Below are positions 26,421 to 38,600 of a stretch of 64,000 nt of DNA, piece after piece; within the stretch, counting starts at the first letter, position 1; the number at the start of each line of letters is the position of its first letter. The stretch is from Polyangiaceae bacterium. Lineage in GTDB: Bacteria > Myxococcota_A > Polyangia > Polyangiales > Polyangiaceae. The notes below the pieces were generated by a model. The model was not told the DNA's origin. It searched no databases and saw only the letters and a list, made by a program, of their open reading frames with translations. The DNA lies in contig JAKLKA010000020.1 of assembly GCA_023150915.1 (NCBI GenBank), forward strand, positions 1 through 64,000, read 5' to 3'. The position numbers and the translations under genes were made by a program.

Positions 26421-27821
26421 CTAGCGCGCTCCCTGGGGAACGTTTCGCATCGGGCGCGCCCCGTCCGTGGCAGCCGAGTTGGCTTTCGGTGCAAACAGGA
26501 CGAACCACAAACTCAAGAAGAACACCCCACCGTAGCCGAATGACGCGTTGAAGACGCTTGCCTGCCCCAGGTGCATGCAGAATGTGAATGCGTAGATGAT
26601 GGCGAGCAGCCGCGACTCGCCCCGCGGGAGCGCGCGTATCAGTCGATCAAGCTGGGCAAGCGCGACGCCGAGCAGAGTGCAGCCGATCACCCAGCCCGGC
26701 CAACCCCACGCGCAGTAGAAATCGACGATCGCGGCGATGGCAGCCGATCCCTCATTGCTGTGGGTGAAGTACCTGAAAACGACCGCAGTGGTCTCGAACA
26801 AGGGCTCGCCGGTGACCAGTGCGAACATGCGGAGACCCGACAAACCGTAGTGGTCTCCGAGGTCCGGGAAGTAGTGGACGAACATCGGCGCGCCAACCGA
26901 GATGCGCCCGAAAATCTCGCGGAGTGAGACGCGTAGCGGGTCGGTTTGGGCTTCGCCGCCCTTCATCGCGCTCTGCAACAGTGAAATCAAGAACAGGAGC
27001 GCGAGCGAGACGACAACGAACCGCGGAGCCTGGCGGGCCGTGCTCACTGCCGTCTGGTCCGCGTTTCGCGCGCGCTGCGCTGCCAACTCTGTCGCGCCGA
27101 GCGCGATAGCAAATACCATGAGGGGCATTTTCTGGAACGTGAGGAGAAGCATCACAGCGGTAATGCTTGCCAGAAACACGCTGAAGACCTTGAGAACTGG
27201 AGAATGGCTCGAGCGCGAGTGGGCCCAGAGCGTAGTCGAAAGGAATGGCAGGACGTTGTAGACCGTGAGCACGAAGGGGTAGTTGGTCACTGCGGCGTAG
27301 CGGTACTCGTGGACGGCCGCTTTCTCCGCCCCGATGATCGCAGTCTCGATGCCTTGGGCGAAGACGTCGGGGTTCAGCGCAACGTGACCAACCGTGAGGA
27401 GGACCGCAGGGACGGCGACCGCCACTAGGCGTCCCACCCGGAGTTCGCGCGGAGATGCGTAGACGGCGTCCTGGAACCTTGCTAGTGACCCTGCAATACG
27501 GTGACCCAGGAGGGCCAGCAGGAACCCACCAACATAGATCAGAATACTGAGAGAGAGGTCCCGATCCGTGATCTTGCGCCAGTCGATGAACCCGAAGCCG
27601 ACGCGCAAGTCCTCCTCCAACACGACTCCCGCGCGGGCCCAAGGCAGAAGTAGAATGCCAACGAATCCGAACACCAGGTAAGCGATGAAAAGCCCAGAGA
27701 TCGTCGATGTGGAGAAAAGCCGCCGGCGCTCGAGGACGGTCACCAGCGCGAGAACCGCGCTGCCCACCGCGGAGTACCACTGGGGCTCGGTCATGAGATC
27801 CAACCCGGCGGAGCGTGCCAT
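26421..27821 (-). CDS. Wzy-like O-antigen/EPS polymerase
   Basis: Starting at ATG 27821 (or 27794) the 466-aa protein is almost entirely membrane-embedded, with about ten to twelve hydrophobic segments such as AVGSAVLALVTVL, SGLFIAYLVFGFVGILLL, LLTFQKMPLMVFAIALGA and GGVFFLSLWFVLF. A large periplasmic loop (MKGGEAQTDPLRVSLREIFGRISVG...HYFPDLGDHYG) is typical of oligosaccharide repeat-unit polymerases. Wzy proteins diverge strongly, so this rests on topology and context: the flippase gene is at 29885. The track extension to 28160 overlaps the divergent asnB gene and is rejected. Confidence 0.72.
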   Translation of the reverse strand: MARSAGLDLMTEPQWYSAVGSAVLALVTVLERRRLFSTSTISGLFIAYLVFGFVGILLLPWARAGVVLEEDLRVGFGFIDWRKITDRDLSLSILIYVGGFLLALLGHRIAGSLARFQDAVYASPRELRVGRLVAVAVPAVLLTVGHVALNPDVFAQGIETAIIGAEKAAVHEYRYAAVTNYPFVLTVYNVLPFLSTTLWAHSRSSHSPVLKVFSVFLASITAVMLLLTFQKMPLMVFAIALGATELAAQRARNADQTAVSTARQAPRFVVVSLALLFLISLLQSAMKGGEAQTDPLRVSLREIFGRISVGAPMFVHYFPDLGDHYGLSGLRMFALVTGEPLFETTAVVFRYFTHSNEGSAAIAAIVDFYCAWGWPGWVIGCTLLGVALAQLDRLIRALPRGESRLLAIIYAFTFCMHLGQASVFNASFGYGGVFFLSLWFVLFAPKANSAATDGARPMRNVPQGAR

Positions 27822-27924
27822 GGATGAGAAACGCGGGCACCTCAATTGCTCCGGACGTAATGGCTGAATTTCGTCCTGGTGGTGCGCCACTAACCGCTGC
27901 TGCAATCCCTGTCGCAGAGGAAAG

Positions 27925-29820
<1,896 letters not shown>

Positions 29821-29884
29821 TGGGGCCAGCGTGCCCGCGCGGCATGGCGCGTGGGCGAGCGTATCGAGCGACGAGGAGCGCCAG

Positions 29885-31363
29885 GTGAGCAAGCTCGGGA
29901 GAGACATCGTGACGAACGTGGTGTTCGCCGCGGTCAACGCTGCTGGGATCTGGCTGCTGATGCGGCTGAGCACGGGTTGGCTTTCTCCCGTTGCACTGGC
30001 GCTCTTCCTGCTCGTGCGACGCTATAGCGCGAGCCTGGTTGGGGTGCTTGCCTTGGGCGCCCCGACGTTTCAGCTGCGGTACGTTGGCATGTACGCCAAC
30101 GACGACAAGCTGCGTCAACTCATCGATCTCGTGGTGATGCTCGGGTACGCGGTGACGAGCGTGCTCGTGCTGGCTGCGCTCGCGCTCGGTGGGGACACCA
30201 TCGCTGGAGCAGTGTTCCCGGCCAAAGACTACCCGTCGTGGGTGCCTTGGTACGTTGCGCTCCTCTCCGTCCAGCAGCTTTATCACTTCGTCGTAATCAA
30301 CAACCTCCTGCTGAGCCGACGGATGGTGCTGTACAACGTGTACAAGCTGTTGTGCGCCTCCGGGCTCTACATCGCGGCGCTTGCCCTTGAGCAGAAGTCC
30401 GTGCAGCGGGTGTTCGTCTGGTACCTGGCCGGCTCGATGGTCCTATTGGGCATCGGGCACTGGCACTTCACCCTGCCCGCGCTTCGGGGGCTGCGCAGGC
30501 TGCCTTTCGAGCGGACGAAGTGGCTCGTGCGGGAGGCGCTCCTGTACGGTCCGCCGCGCAGTGCCATCAACGTCATGGATAGCCTTCTCTTCGTCATCAC
30601 CCCCTGGCTGATTCGCGGGGATGTCGAGGATGTGGGCTACCTGCTCACGATGTTCGTCCTCGTTCAGGCCACCGGCCTCATCGTGCTGCCCGTCAACGAG
30701 CTGGCCATGGTGGTCGGAGCGAAGCAGCTCGGCGCCTCGGAGGTCGACAAGGTTCGCGCCAGCGCTCGGACGCTGCTCGAGGTCATGGTCGGCAGTTCCG
30801 CGATACTGGTCGCTTCGATCTACCCTTTCAAGGCCGTCCTGCTCCGAGTGTTCATCGCGAGTGACACCGTGCTCGCCGGTGTCGACCGCTTCGGCTTGCT
30901 CCTGAGCTGCATCGTGCCGTTGACCGTCTACAACGGACTCAAGGGTATCATTGAAGTGCGCTGGCGGTTTCCGAAGAACTTGGTGAACTTGGTCGTGTCG
31001 TCGGCGCTCGGAATCGGGGCCTTCTACACCGTTCGGTCGAGCCATGACAGTATCGCCTCGGTGACGACCGCGTGCATGGTCACCTTCTGGTCGCTCGGCG
31101 CGCTGACGGTGGTGTCGGCTTGGGAACTCCTCCGCGGAGCGTCTTGGAAGTCGCTCTTCGGCGCGGTCGGCCCCTCGAGTGCCGTCTTGGTGGCGGCCCT
31201 AGTCGCCGCGCCCAGGCTCGGACTCGCGGGTTGGCCGACGCTTCTGCAGCTGGTCATCGTCGGCGTGTTGGCGTTCGCGCTGGTCGTGACTTGGTGGTAC
31301 ATCGCGAAACCCGAGGTTCTGCGTCACGCACACCGACTCCTTCAGCCACGCCGCAGCGAGTAG
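29885..31363 (+). CDS. Wzx-type polysaccharide flippase
   Basis: GTG 29885 has a strong Shine-Dalgarno (GAGGAG, 6 nt spacing) and begins directly at SKLGRDIVTNVVFAAVNAAG; the track start at 29831 lacks one. The 492-aa protein has about fourteen hydrophobic helices arranged like MATE/PST flippases (FAAVNAAGIWLLMRLS, PPRSAINVMDSLLFVITPWLI, GLIVLPVNELAMVVGAKQL). It would move the undecaprenyl-diphosphate-linked repeat unit to the periplasmic face, where the Wzy proteins polymerise it. It lies between asnB and a methyltransferase gene. Confidence 0.85.
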   Translation: MSKLGRDIVTNVVFAAVNAAGIWLLMRLSTGWLSPVALALFLLVRRYSASLVGVLALGAPTFQLRYVGMYANDDKLRQLIDLVVMLGYAVTSVLVLAALALGGDTIAGAVFPAKDYPSWVPWYVALLSVQQLYHFVVINNLLLSRRMVLYNVYKLLCASGLYIAALALEQKSVQRVFVWYLAGSMVLLGIGHWHFTLPALRGLRRLPFERTKWLVREALLYGPPRSAINVMDSLLFVITPWLIRGDVEDVGYLLTMFVLVQATGLIVLPVNELAMVVGAKQLGASEVDKVRASARTLLEVMVGSSAILVASIYPFKAVLLRVFIASDTVLAGVDRFGLLLSCIVPLTVYNGLKGIIEVRWRFPKNLVNLVVSSALGIGAFYTVRSSHDSIASVTTACMVTFWSLGALTVVSAWELLRGASWKSLFGAVGPSSAVLVAALVAAPRLGLAGWPTLLQLVIVGVLAFALVVTWWYIAKPEVLRHAHRLLQPRRSE

Positions 31364-31398
31364 ACTCGAGGAGCAACCCAGGAGCAAGGAAAGCGAGA

Positions 31399-32175
31399 AT
31401 GGAAGGCACCACGCCTCGTGACCCGCCCGGCGTCGAAGAGACGGCGTACGGGTTCAAAAAACGATTGGAGTTCGTGGCCGCCGCGTTAGCTCGGCGCTCG
31501 ACTCGCCGAACGAACCTGCACGTGCTCGACGTTGGGTGCGGCACTGGAAACCTCCTGGCCGCGCCGCTCGCTCGAATGGGCTACCAAGTAACGGGAATCG
31601 ATGTCCACGAGGAGTCCATCCGGTACGCGCGAGAGCAGCATCGCGACATCCCCACGCTGACGTTCGATCATCGCTCCATCGAGGACTACCCAGCGGAGTC
31701 CTTCGACGTGGTCATCTGCAGCGAGGTGCTCGAGCACGTCAACGACCCGAAGGCGTTCGTTTGCGAGCTCAAGCGGTTGCTTCGGCAGGGCGGCACATTG
31801 GTGGTGACCGTTCCCAACGGGTACGGCCCATTCGAGGTCCAGAGCTGGATCTGGCGGAACCTGGTGGAGTCGAACAGGGCCTACGCCGCGATGCGGCGCG
31901 TGCGCGCGCGGTTCCGTCGCAACACGTCCGGGGCGGCGTTCCTGAACGCCGACAGCGGGCACGTGAACTTCTTCACCCGAGGGGCTCTGGAGTCGCTGGT
32001 TGCGGATGCAGGCTTTCGGATCGAGGACTTTCGCGCGCGTACCATCGTGTGTGGAGTCCTGTTTGCTCCGCTGTTCGTGGTGCCCGGGACCACCTGGGCG
32101 AATGCCCGGTTCGCCGATCGGCTGCCGACCTGGACGGTGTCGGGTTGGATGCTCGTGGCCACCGTCACGCGCTGA
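31399..32175 (+). CDS. class I SAM-dependent methyltransferase
   Basis: ATG 31399 follows a purine-rich AAGGAAAGCGAG ribosome site 36 bp after the flippase gene; the track start at 31072 is internal to that gene. The 258-aa product has motif I VLDVGCGTGNLLAAPL, motif II TGIDVHEESI, and CSEVLEHVNDPKAFVCELKRLLRQGG, a UbiE/Methyltransf_11-type profile. It probably methylates a sugar of the repeat unit or its lipid-linked form. Substrate is unknown. Confidence 0.87.
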   Translation: MEGTTPRDPPGVEETAYGFKKRLEFVAAALARRSTRRTNLHVLDVGCGTGNLLAAPLARMGYQVTGIDVHEESIRYAREQHRDIPTLTFDHRSIEDYPAESFDVVICSEVLEHVNDPKAFVCELKRLLRQGGTLVVTVPNGYGPFEVQSWIWRNLVESNRAYAAMRRVRARFRRNTSGAAFLNADSGHVNFFTRGALESLVADAGFRIEDFRARTIVCGVLFAPLFVVPGTTWANARFADRLPTWTVSGWMLVATVTR

Positions 32176-32189
32176 GTGCGGTGGGGGTG

Positions 32190-32413
32190 GGTGAAGATCC
32201 CCCGCTTCCGTGGACACCCCCGAAGGCGCGAAGATGCGCAAGGAGTGTTCGATGGTGAAGCGAGTATCAATGAGGCCCCGCAGGCACTTCACCGCGGAGT
32301 TCAAGGCGGAGGTCGTGCGCCTCTGCAAGGTCGGCGACAGGACGATCGCGCAAGTGGCAAGGGACCCGCCGACCTCGCATGACCGTGCGAGCTACAAAGT
32401 GGCTAAGCCGTAG
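32190..32413 (+). pseudogene. IS3-family remnant: left end plus truncated transposase orfA
   Basis: CCCCCGCTTCCGTGGACACC at 32198-32217 resembles the left terminal repeat of IS3-group elements, and 45 bp later the frame encodes RRHFTAEFKAEVVRLCKVGDRTIAQVA, the N-terminal HTH part of an IS3/IS911 OrfA. The frame then degenerates (DPPTSHDRASYKVAKP) and stops at 32413 instead of continuing into the leucine zipper and OrfB. No right end was found before the lipoprotein gene at 32507. It is a dead fragment marking a past insertion at the end of the methyltransferase gene. Confidence 0.65.
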
Positions 32414-32506
32414 TTCAGTAAGACTTCGCAGTCCCCCGTCGTTACGTGAGCGTTCGGGTTCCGGAGACTCGGCGCACGGAAGAGAAGCGCTGAGCGGGCA
32501 CGTCAA

Positions 32507-34111
32507 TCAGGGGCACGGACCCGATGCGAGTGGGCAGTGCTCGAAGCCTGTGAGGCCGTACGGGACCGGACTCGGGATTTGCGCCGCGAGGGCGTCGGCT
32601 CGGCATTTCGAGAGTGATGGGTTGTTGAAGAACTGCACACCGCCTTTCGTGAGGTTTGGCGCGACGATCTTCGAGAGCGAAACGTTGCCGGACTTGCACA
32701 AGACTGGATTGCCAGCGGGGTCGCCGAACAGCAGACACGCGGATTTCAGGGCTGGGAGCTGCAGAGTCGCAATCGTTGAAGCATCCAGGTCAAAGACCGG
32801 GCTCCAACCTGGCTTTCCGGTCGAGTCCATTGCGCACGGGGTTGCTGTTCCGGCGGGACCAACGGACTGGAGCGCGGAAAGATCGAGGTTCGATACGCTG
32901 CGAATCTTCAGACCGTTCTTCGCAGTCACAACCGCCGGCGCAGAAAACGCGCCCGGCACATCAATGGAAACCGACGCACCGTTGCCGTCGAGCGAGCTCA
33001 GTACGGGAAAGGAGACGGATTGGCCAGAGCCGGTACCTTGAATCTGTACGCTTCCGCCGAGCGAGGTGAGCTTCGGAAAGCTCATCGAGGGCGCAGCGGT
33101 TACCAGCAGGAAATCCCCTGCAACGGAGGTGAGTGCGGGGAACGTGGTCGTGCTGTCGCCCTTGAACCAAAACGAAAACGGCCATTGCGGGTTGGTGCCG
33201 GTGGTGTTCTTCAGCGCAGGAAGGTCTACCTGGCCGCCAGTGTTTACGATGAGAGCCACCACGGTCGTCAGGTTGTGCGCCGTGACTTTCACGATCCCCA
33301 CGAGTACGAACTCTTGCGCGGAGAGTAGAGCGTTGGCGCTGACAGACCCGCACGTGGCGGGCGGGTTGCAAGACACAGAAAACTGACTGACCGTCGTCAA
33401 TTTGGGAGCGTCGATCTGCGAAGGCTTGCCCGAAATGAAGAAATCGCCGGTCGATTGAAGCGATGCAAGGTTCAAAGAGCCGTCGATTGATAGGCTCAAG
33501 CTATTGGCGACCGTTGTGAGCTTTTCGAGGTGAACGGTCTTGAGTGGCGCGCCGTTCACGGAGATTCCACCAGCCGACGTGAGCGCAGGGAGATCGAGCG
33601 TAACAAGGTCCGGCGCGTCTTGCTCATCGACTTCGGCGCCCACTGAGCATAGGGAAGGGAGTGAGATGCTGGAAAGCCCTGGAGCATTGATCTGCAGTGC
33701 GCCCGTGATTTGCCCGTAGGCGGCGATCGACTGAACGTCGAGAGCGTTGTGGATGACAAAGCTTCCTTGAAGCACCGGGCCGCCGCACGCGGTGCCACCC
33801 GTTCCGCCCGTCGCGCCGCCACCGGCGCTGCCTGCTTGCCCGCCGATTCCACCACTGCCTGCGGCTCCGCCGGCGCTGCCAGCGGCACCTCCACCGGATG
33901 CCCCACCCGCGCCACCACTCCCGCCCGCGTCACCCGTCCCACCGCTCCCAGCAATTCCGCCGCTGCCACCGGAACCGCCCGTGGCAGTGCCGCCGGTGCC
34001 GGTGGAATGCTGCGACCCCTTGCCGCGGTCTGCGCCCGAGGTTGAGCACCCCGCGACGTGAGCCGTGCCAACGACGAGGACTGCGACAACGGCTGGGCTG
34101 GACCGATTCAT
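32507..34111 (-). CDS. surface lipoprotein with Gly-rich stalk and LRR/receptor-L-like repeats
   Basis: The 534-aa protein begins with a lipoprotein signal (HVAGC, Cys22). Then comes a ~90-residue Gly/Ser/Ala/Thr stalk built of GGSGG, AGSGG and GGTGG units. From residue ~110 there are irregular leucine-rich repeats (LSSISLPSLCSVGAE, LVTLDLPALTSAGG, LKTVHLEKLTTVAN, FPALTSVAGDFLLV) like the receptor-L-domain beta-helix found in myxobacterial surface proteins. It ends in a Cys-containing tail. It is probably an exposed binding protein; the ligand is unknown. It sits between the IS remnant and a glycosyltransferase gene. Confidence 0.78.
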   Translation of the reverse strand: MNRSSPAVVAVLVVGTAHVAGCSTSGADRGKGSQHSTGTGGTATGGSGGSGGIAGSGGTGDAGGSGGAGGASGGGAAGSAGGAAGSGGIGGQAGSAGGGATGGTGGTACGGPVLQGSFVIHNALDVQSIAAYGQITGALQINAPGLSSISLPSLCSVGAEVDEQDAPDLVTLDLPALTSAGGISVNGAPLKTVHLEKLTTVANSLSLSIDGSLNLASLQSTGDFFISGKPSQIDAPKLTTVSQFSVSCNPPATCGSVSANALLSAQEFVLVGIVKVTAHNLTTVVALIVNTGGQVDLPALKNTTGTNPQWPFSFWFKGDSTTTFPALTSVAGDFLLVTAAPSMSFPKLTSLGGSVQIQGTGSGQSVSFPVLSSLDGNGASVSIDVPGAFSAPAVVTAKNGLKIRSVSNLDLSALQSVGPAGTATPCAMDSTGKPGWSPVFDLDASTIATLQLPALKSACLLFGDPAGNPVLCKSGNVSLSKIVAPNLTKGGVQFFNNPSLSKCRADALAAQIPSPVPYGLTGFEHCPLASGPCP

Positions 34112-34279
34112 CGCGACCCTTCTGCGGTGCGGAGAGCTTGGGAGAACTCGGAGGAATCATAGGGCGCGGGCGGGGTGCTGTCGAGCCACTCGGCGGTGTG
34201 ACTTCGGGGCGCGCCGGCGCTGCTTGTAGACAGCGGATGGCAGCTCCCGAAGCAGGCGGGATTGGCGAGGGCGGCCTGC
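34112..34279. other. short gap, nothing recognised
   Basis: This stretch precedes the lipoprotein gene (its promoter side) and follows the glycosyltransferase stop. I see no convincing ORF, hairpin or promoter. Confidence 0.3.
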
Positions 34280-35422
34280 CTAGAGATCTCGAAACAGCGC
34301 CGTGTAGGCGGTGACGAGCTTCTGCGCTTCGGCTTCCCAGTTGTAGCGCTCGAGCACCGCCGCCCGTCCGCGAGCGCCAAGGGTCTTGCGGCGCTCGGGG
34401 TCGGAGATGAGCGCCTCCAGGCTCGCGGCGATGGACTTGGGGTCCGATGGATCGATCAGAATCCCGCAGTCCGCCTCGGACACGATGCGGGACACTTCGA
34501 GTGAGAACCCGGGGACCACAACTGGTAGCTCCGCCAGCATGTAGTCGAAGAGCTTGTGAGGAAAAGCGTGGACGTGGTTCAGCCGCCCCGGCTGGAGCAA
34601 GAGCAGCCCGATGTCGCACTGAGCCATGCGCTGGTAGGCCTCGTGGAACGGAAGCCACTCGACGATCTGGAATCGATGGTCGAGGCCGGCGCGCTGCGCC
34701 GCCGCCTCAAACTCCTGTTGCCCCCCACTCGGGAAGCCGCCCAGGAGGAGCACGTCGAGGTTCTTCAGAGCGGGGGTCCGCAGGGCCTCAAGCAGTTGCG
34801 GCCATCCCCGCTCCCTCGACATCCCGCCCACGTGGACTGCGGTAAGGCGCTCCTTCTTGGCCTTGGGGACGGAAGTCGACTGCGCTGCTTCGACCGAGGT
34901 GAAGTTCTGAATCAAGACCTGGATGCTCTCGGACCCGGGGTAGTCCGGCGCGGCTGATTGCTTGGCGAGCACCAGCCGATCGGTGAAGGGCAGGAGCGCC
35001 CGAATCGTCGCGCGGACTCCGGCGGCGATCACCGGCTGGAGCGGCTTGGGGAACCGAGACTCGGCAAACTCTGCGGGGTAGATCTCGTGCACGTCGAAGA
35101 CGACCTTTGCACCGGTCGAAAGTTTCAGCGCGACGCCGACCAGCCACGAGTCGACTTCGTTGCAGTGATAGCAAGCCGCGTCCACGGAGCGCGCGAGGCG
35201 GAACAGGCGAGGCAGTTGCGCGAGGCGGTCGACCAAGCGCGCGGGTGGCGCGTAGGTCCGAAGCTCCACGCCACGGTCGATTGCCGCAGCGGGCTCTCCT
35301 GGCGCGAGGTGCGCCACGCGAAAGCCCGCTTTCGCCAGGGATACCGCCTCCTTGTCGAAAACCCGCTTGTCCTTCGGCGGGTGCTTGGACGAAAGGAAGC
35401 AGATGTCTACTGGGCCGGGCAT
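34280..35422 (-). CDS. GT4-type glycosyltransferase
   Basis: ATG 35422 gives 380 aa that begin directly at the first beta strand (VDICFLSSKHPPKDKRVFDKEA); the GTG at 35464 in the track adds 14 residues. The GT-B donor domain contains LTAVHVGGMSRERGWPQLLEAL, and the C-terminal half has LLQPGRLNHVHAFPHKLFDYMLAELPVVVPGF with the Lys-Phe-Glu-like nucleotide-binding region (KLFDYM). The KDKRVFDKE entry resembles glucosyl- or fucosyltransferases of EPS loci. It probably adds one residue to the repeat unit. Confidence 0.85.
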   Translation of the reverse strand: MPGPVDICFLSSKHPPKDKRVFDKEAVSLAKAGFRVAHLAPGEPAAAIDRGVELRTYAPPARLVDRLAQLPRLFRLARSVDAACYHCNEVDSWLVGVALKLSTGAKVVFDVHEIYPAEFAESRFPKPLQPVIAAGVRATIRALLPFTDRLVLAKQSAAPDYPGSESIQVLIQNFTSVEAAQSTSVPKAKKERLTAVHVGGMSRERGWPQLLEALRTPALKNLDVLLLGGFPSGGQQEFEAAAQRAGLDHRFQIVEWLPFHEAYQRMAQCDIGLLLLQPGRLNHVHAFPHKLFDYMLAELPVVVPGFSLEVSRIVSEADCGILIDPSDPKSIAASLEALISDPERRKTLGARGRAAVLERYNWEAEAQKLVTAYTALFRDL

Positions 35423-35634
35423 GATCGGCGCAGGAGCATAGCGCAGTCCCGCGCTCAGTGGCACTTGCGGTGCCGCGGGAGCCCCCCGGACCGCGGACCG
35501 GGCCTCGAAGTGTGGTGCACCGCGGCGACGGATCGTTCATCCACGCGAAGCGCTAGCGACAGGCGCGCGCATGCCGCGCCTCCCGCTGGCGGAGGCGAGG
35601 GCAATAGACCGACGCGTGCTATCCTTCGTCGGTC

Positions 35635-38600
35635 ATGTCCTCGGCACCGATGGGGCTGGCAGCTGGAAGGGCCGCGGTAGGGGTACTGGTCCTTCTTGCG
35701 GGCCAAGCATCCGCAGATTGGCCCTCTGCGAGGCGCGATGCACAGCGCACGGCGTTGGCCTCCGGGCAGTCCAACCTGACGTCGCCGGTTTCCTACTGGC
35801 GCTACTACCTCGGCGGCGCGGTAGGGGTGACTGGTGCGATAGGCCTCGACGTAACCGGCGACCAGTCCGCAGAGGTCATCTTCGCGACGGGCGGCAAGCT
35901 GTCCGCGCGAGGACTGGCTGGTGCCACCATCTGGCAGACGCCGACGCGAGGGTTCCAGGGGATAGTCGGCACGGCCGACCTGGACGGCGACGGGAAAGTG
36001 GAACTGCTGACGCGCACCACCAGCCAAATCGTTGTAGTGGACTCATCCAACGGCGCGCTCGTGTGGGTCGAGCCTGCGACCGACTTGGGTACCCTGAGTG
36101 GTGTGCGGGTGGGGGACCTCGATGGAGACGGCAAGCTCGAGGTGCTGACCCAAGAGTGCGGCTGTTGCGCGGTCAACAACGGCGCGAGCGGATTCGTCTA
36201 CTCCTTTGCCAATGGCCTCTCCGCTCCGAAGAAGCTCTACACGTTGCCCTCCATCGTGTGTGGCAACTCGAACTCCACCACTCTGTTTACAGCATCAAGC
36301 GGCGCGGTGCGGCTGCTGTACGCTTCCCCGGGTGCGCTCGACGTACTCGACGTCGCGGCCGGCAAGAGCCTGGCGACTGCCTCAGGCCTCCCAGCACCGA
36401 CGCATTTGAGCCGCTGCGTTCCTGAGGACGTCGACGGCACGGCTGGCGAAGAGTTGCTGTGCGTGCTGTCCACCGCGGACTACTCGGCAGGCACTGGCCA
36501 CAAGGCCATGCTGGTGCGGTTCGACGAGTCGGTCCCGAAGGTGGAGGTAGGCTGGTCCGTGGACATCGGGAAGCTCGACGCGCGAGTCACGGTCGGATCG
36601 AATCCAGTCGTAGACTTGGACGCCGACGGTCTGTTCGAGCTGGTGGTGAGCGGCGAAGCCGCCGATGGCTTGCCACTCACCTACGTCATCGACGCAAAGA
36701 GCGGCCAAACGCTTTCCACCCTTGCTGGGGAGCGGGTAGTGGGCTCGGAGAGGGTCGGGCCCGGTTCCGCGTTCGATGTGCTGACGACATCGAACAACTC
36801 CCTCTCCGGGTACTCGTTCAGCCGCACGCCGACGCCGAAGCTCGCGCCGCGCTGGACGTTGCTGGGTAGGCGGAGCTTGTCGCAGTTCGACTACGACCTG
36901 GCGCGTCGCTCAAGCATTGCGGAGAGGTTGGTCACGGCGGACCTTGACGGCGATTCGCATGCGGAGCTGGCCACTTCAAACCTCGACCAGACCGAGCTCG
37001 CCGTCTACCGGGTAAGCGGCCCGCAGCCCGTCAAGGTGGCTTCGCATGTGACAGTCGGTGGCGCTGCGCTGCTGAGAGCGTGGAGCATGCCGCCGCTGGA
37101 TAAGCCGTACTCCCAGCTCGCGGTCGCCCGATCGGATGGGAGGTTCACGGCCCTGGATGCCGCGCTGGTTCCGACCGGCAAGGAGATGGAGTTCGGCGGG
37201 TACTACGCGAGCGGTGGTTGGCGCCAGCTCGAACTCGTCCCCGTCGCCGCGAAGCTGGAGAACGATCCGGCCCAGTCCATCGTCGTGCCCGACAGCCGTG
37301 GCGCGACTGTCCGGCTCGACACCAAGGACGCCGGGCTGGCGGACAAGCCGGCACCAGCGTGGTCCAAGTCGAACACGCTAGCTCCAGTCATCGCTTCGAC
37401 AGATCAGGGGCCGATCATCGCGTGCCGCGCCTTGGTCGAGCCCGTGACGGATCCCCCCAACCACGAAATCAGGGCGCTCAGCCCAGCTGGCTCGATTCTC
37501 TGGAGCACAGGCGTTGAGCGCTCTCCCTTGAACGATATCGTTGCAGCGAAGATCGACGTGGACGACGTGCCCGACTTCGTCGTGCAGTGGGGAGCGCCCG
37601 CAGACACGGTTCTGCACACCCGAGCGCTGTCGGGGAAAGACGGAGCCACTCTTTGGAATGGACCTGACCTCAACCCGGGACCGACCCGTCTCCCCGCCGG
37701 GCTCGCAGCCGTGGACTGGGACGGAAACGGCCGCGACGACGTGGTGCTCCAACACTACGTGACGCAAGTGCTCGGCGGGACAGATGGCAAGGTCTTGGCG
37801 ACCGGCGGTCCCAGCGCCGCCTACTTCATGCCGCTCCTTGTCGACCTCACCGGGGACGGTATGAAGGACGTCATCTACCAGGGCGGCTTCCTGGAGAGCC
37901 AGGCCTGGGGTCACGACTTGAGCACCACGCTCTGGGGCACGGATCCGGGAGACCGACCCTTCCCGTACGGCGCGATCGCGATTTGTCCGGGTGGAGCCAC
38001 GGTGCTCTCCGAAGCGGCGGCCGCAGTTGCAGGTCAGCTCCGCATCACCGTTGCGTCTGGCGTATCTGCTGGCACGTCGAAGACGGCATTTCTCGCGGGC
38101 GGCCAGCTCTTCGCGTCTGGCGCCGCGGCCGCTTCCGGCGCGCCGTTCGTGGGCGCCCTCGGTTCGAGCGTCGTACACCAGAACCTGACAGGTGCCGGAC
38201 ACCCCAGCGCAGTAGTGGGCTCGACCGACGGCTGGCTCTACGTCGTCGACGTGTGCGCGGGTAAGCTCGACTACGCCATCGACTTCGGTTGGCCCGTCGG
38301 CGCTGCGGTGCTGGCGGACACGGACGGTGACGGCAACGACGACATCGTCGTCTCGGTGGCGGACGGGTACCTCTACGACCTGCGCCAGCCACCCATCAAC
38401 GGACCGGCATTTGTCTGGGATACCGACCCGGCTCATGGAATCAGCAACGCCGACGTGGACGACGTCGAGACCGTGACAATGCTATCGGGCAAATGGGGGC
38501 CTGTGGCCGGCGCCACCGGGTACCGGGTTGCTGTGGTCGATCAAGGCACGGGCAACAGAATCTCGGAGTGGACGGACGTCGGGACGGTGACCGAGGCGAC

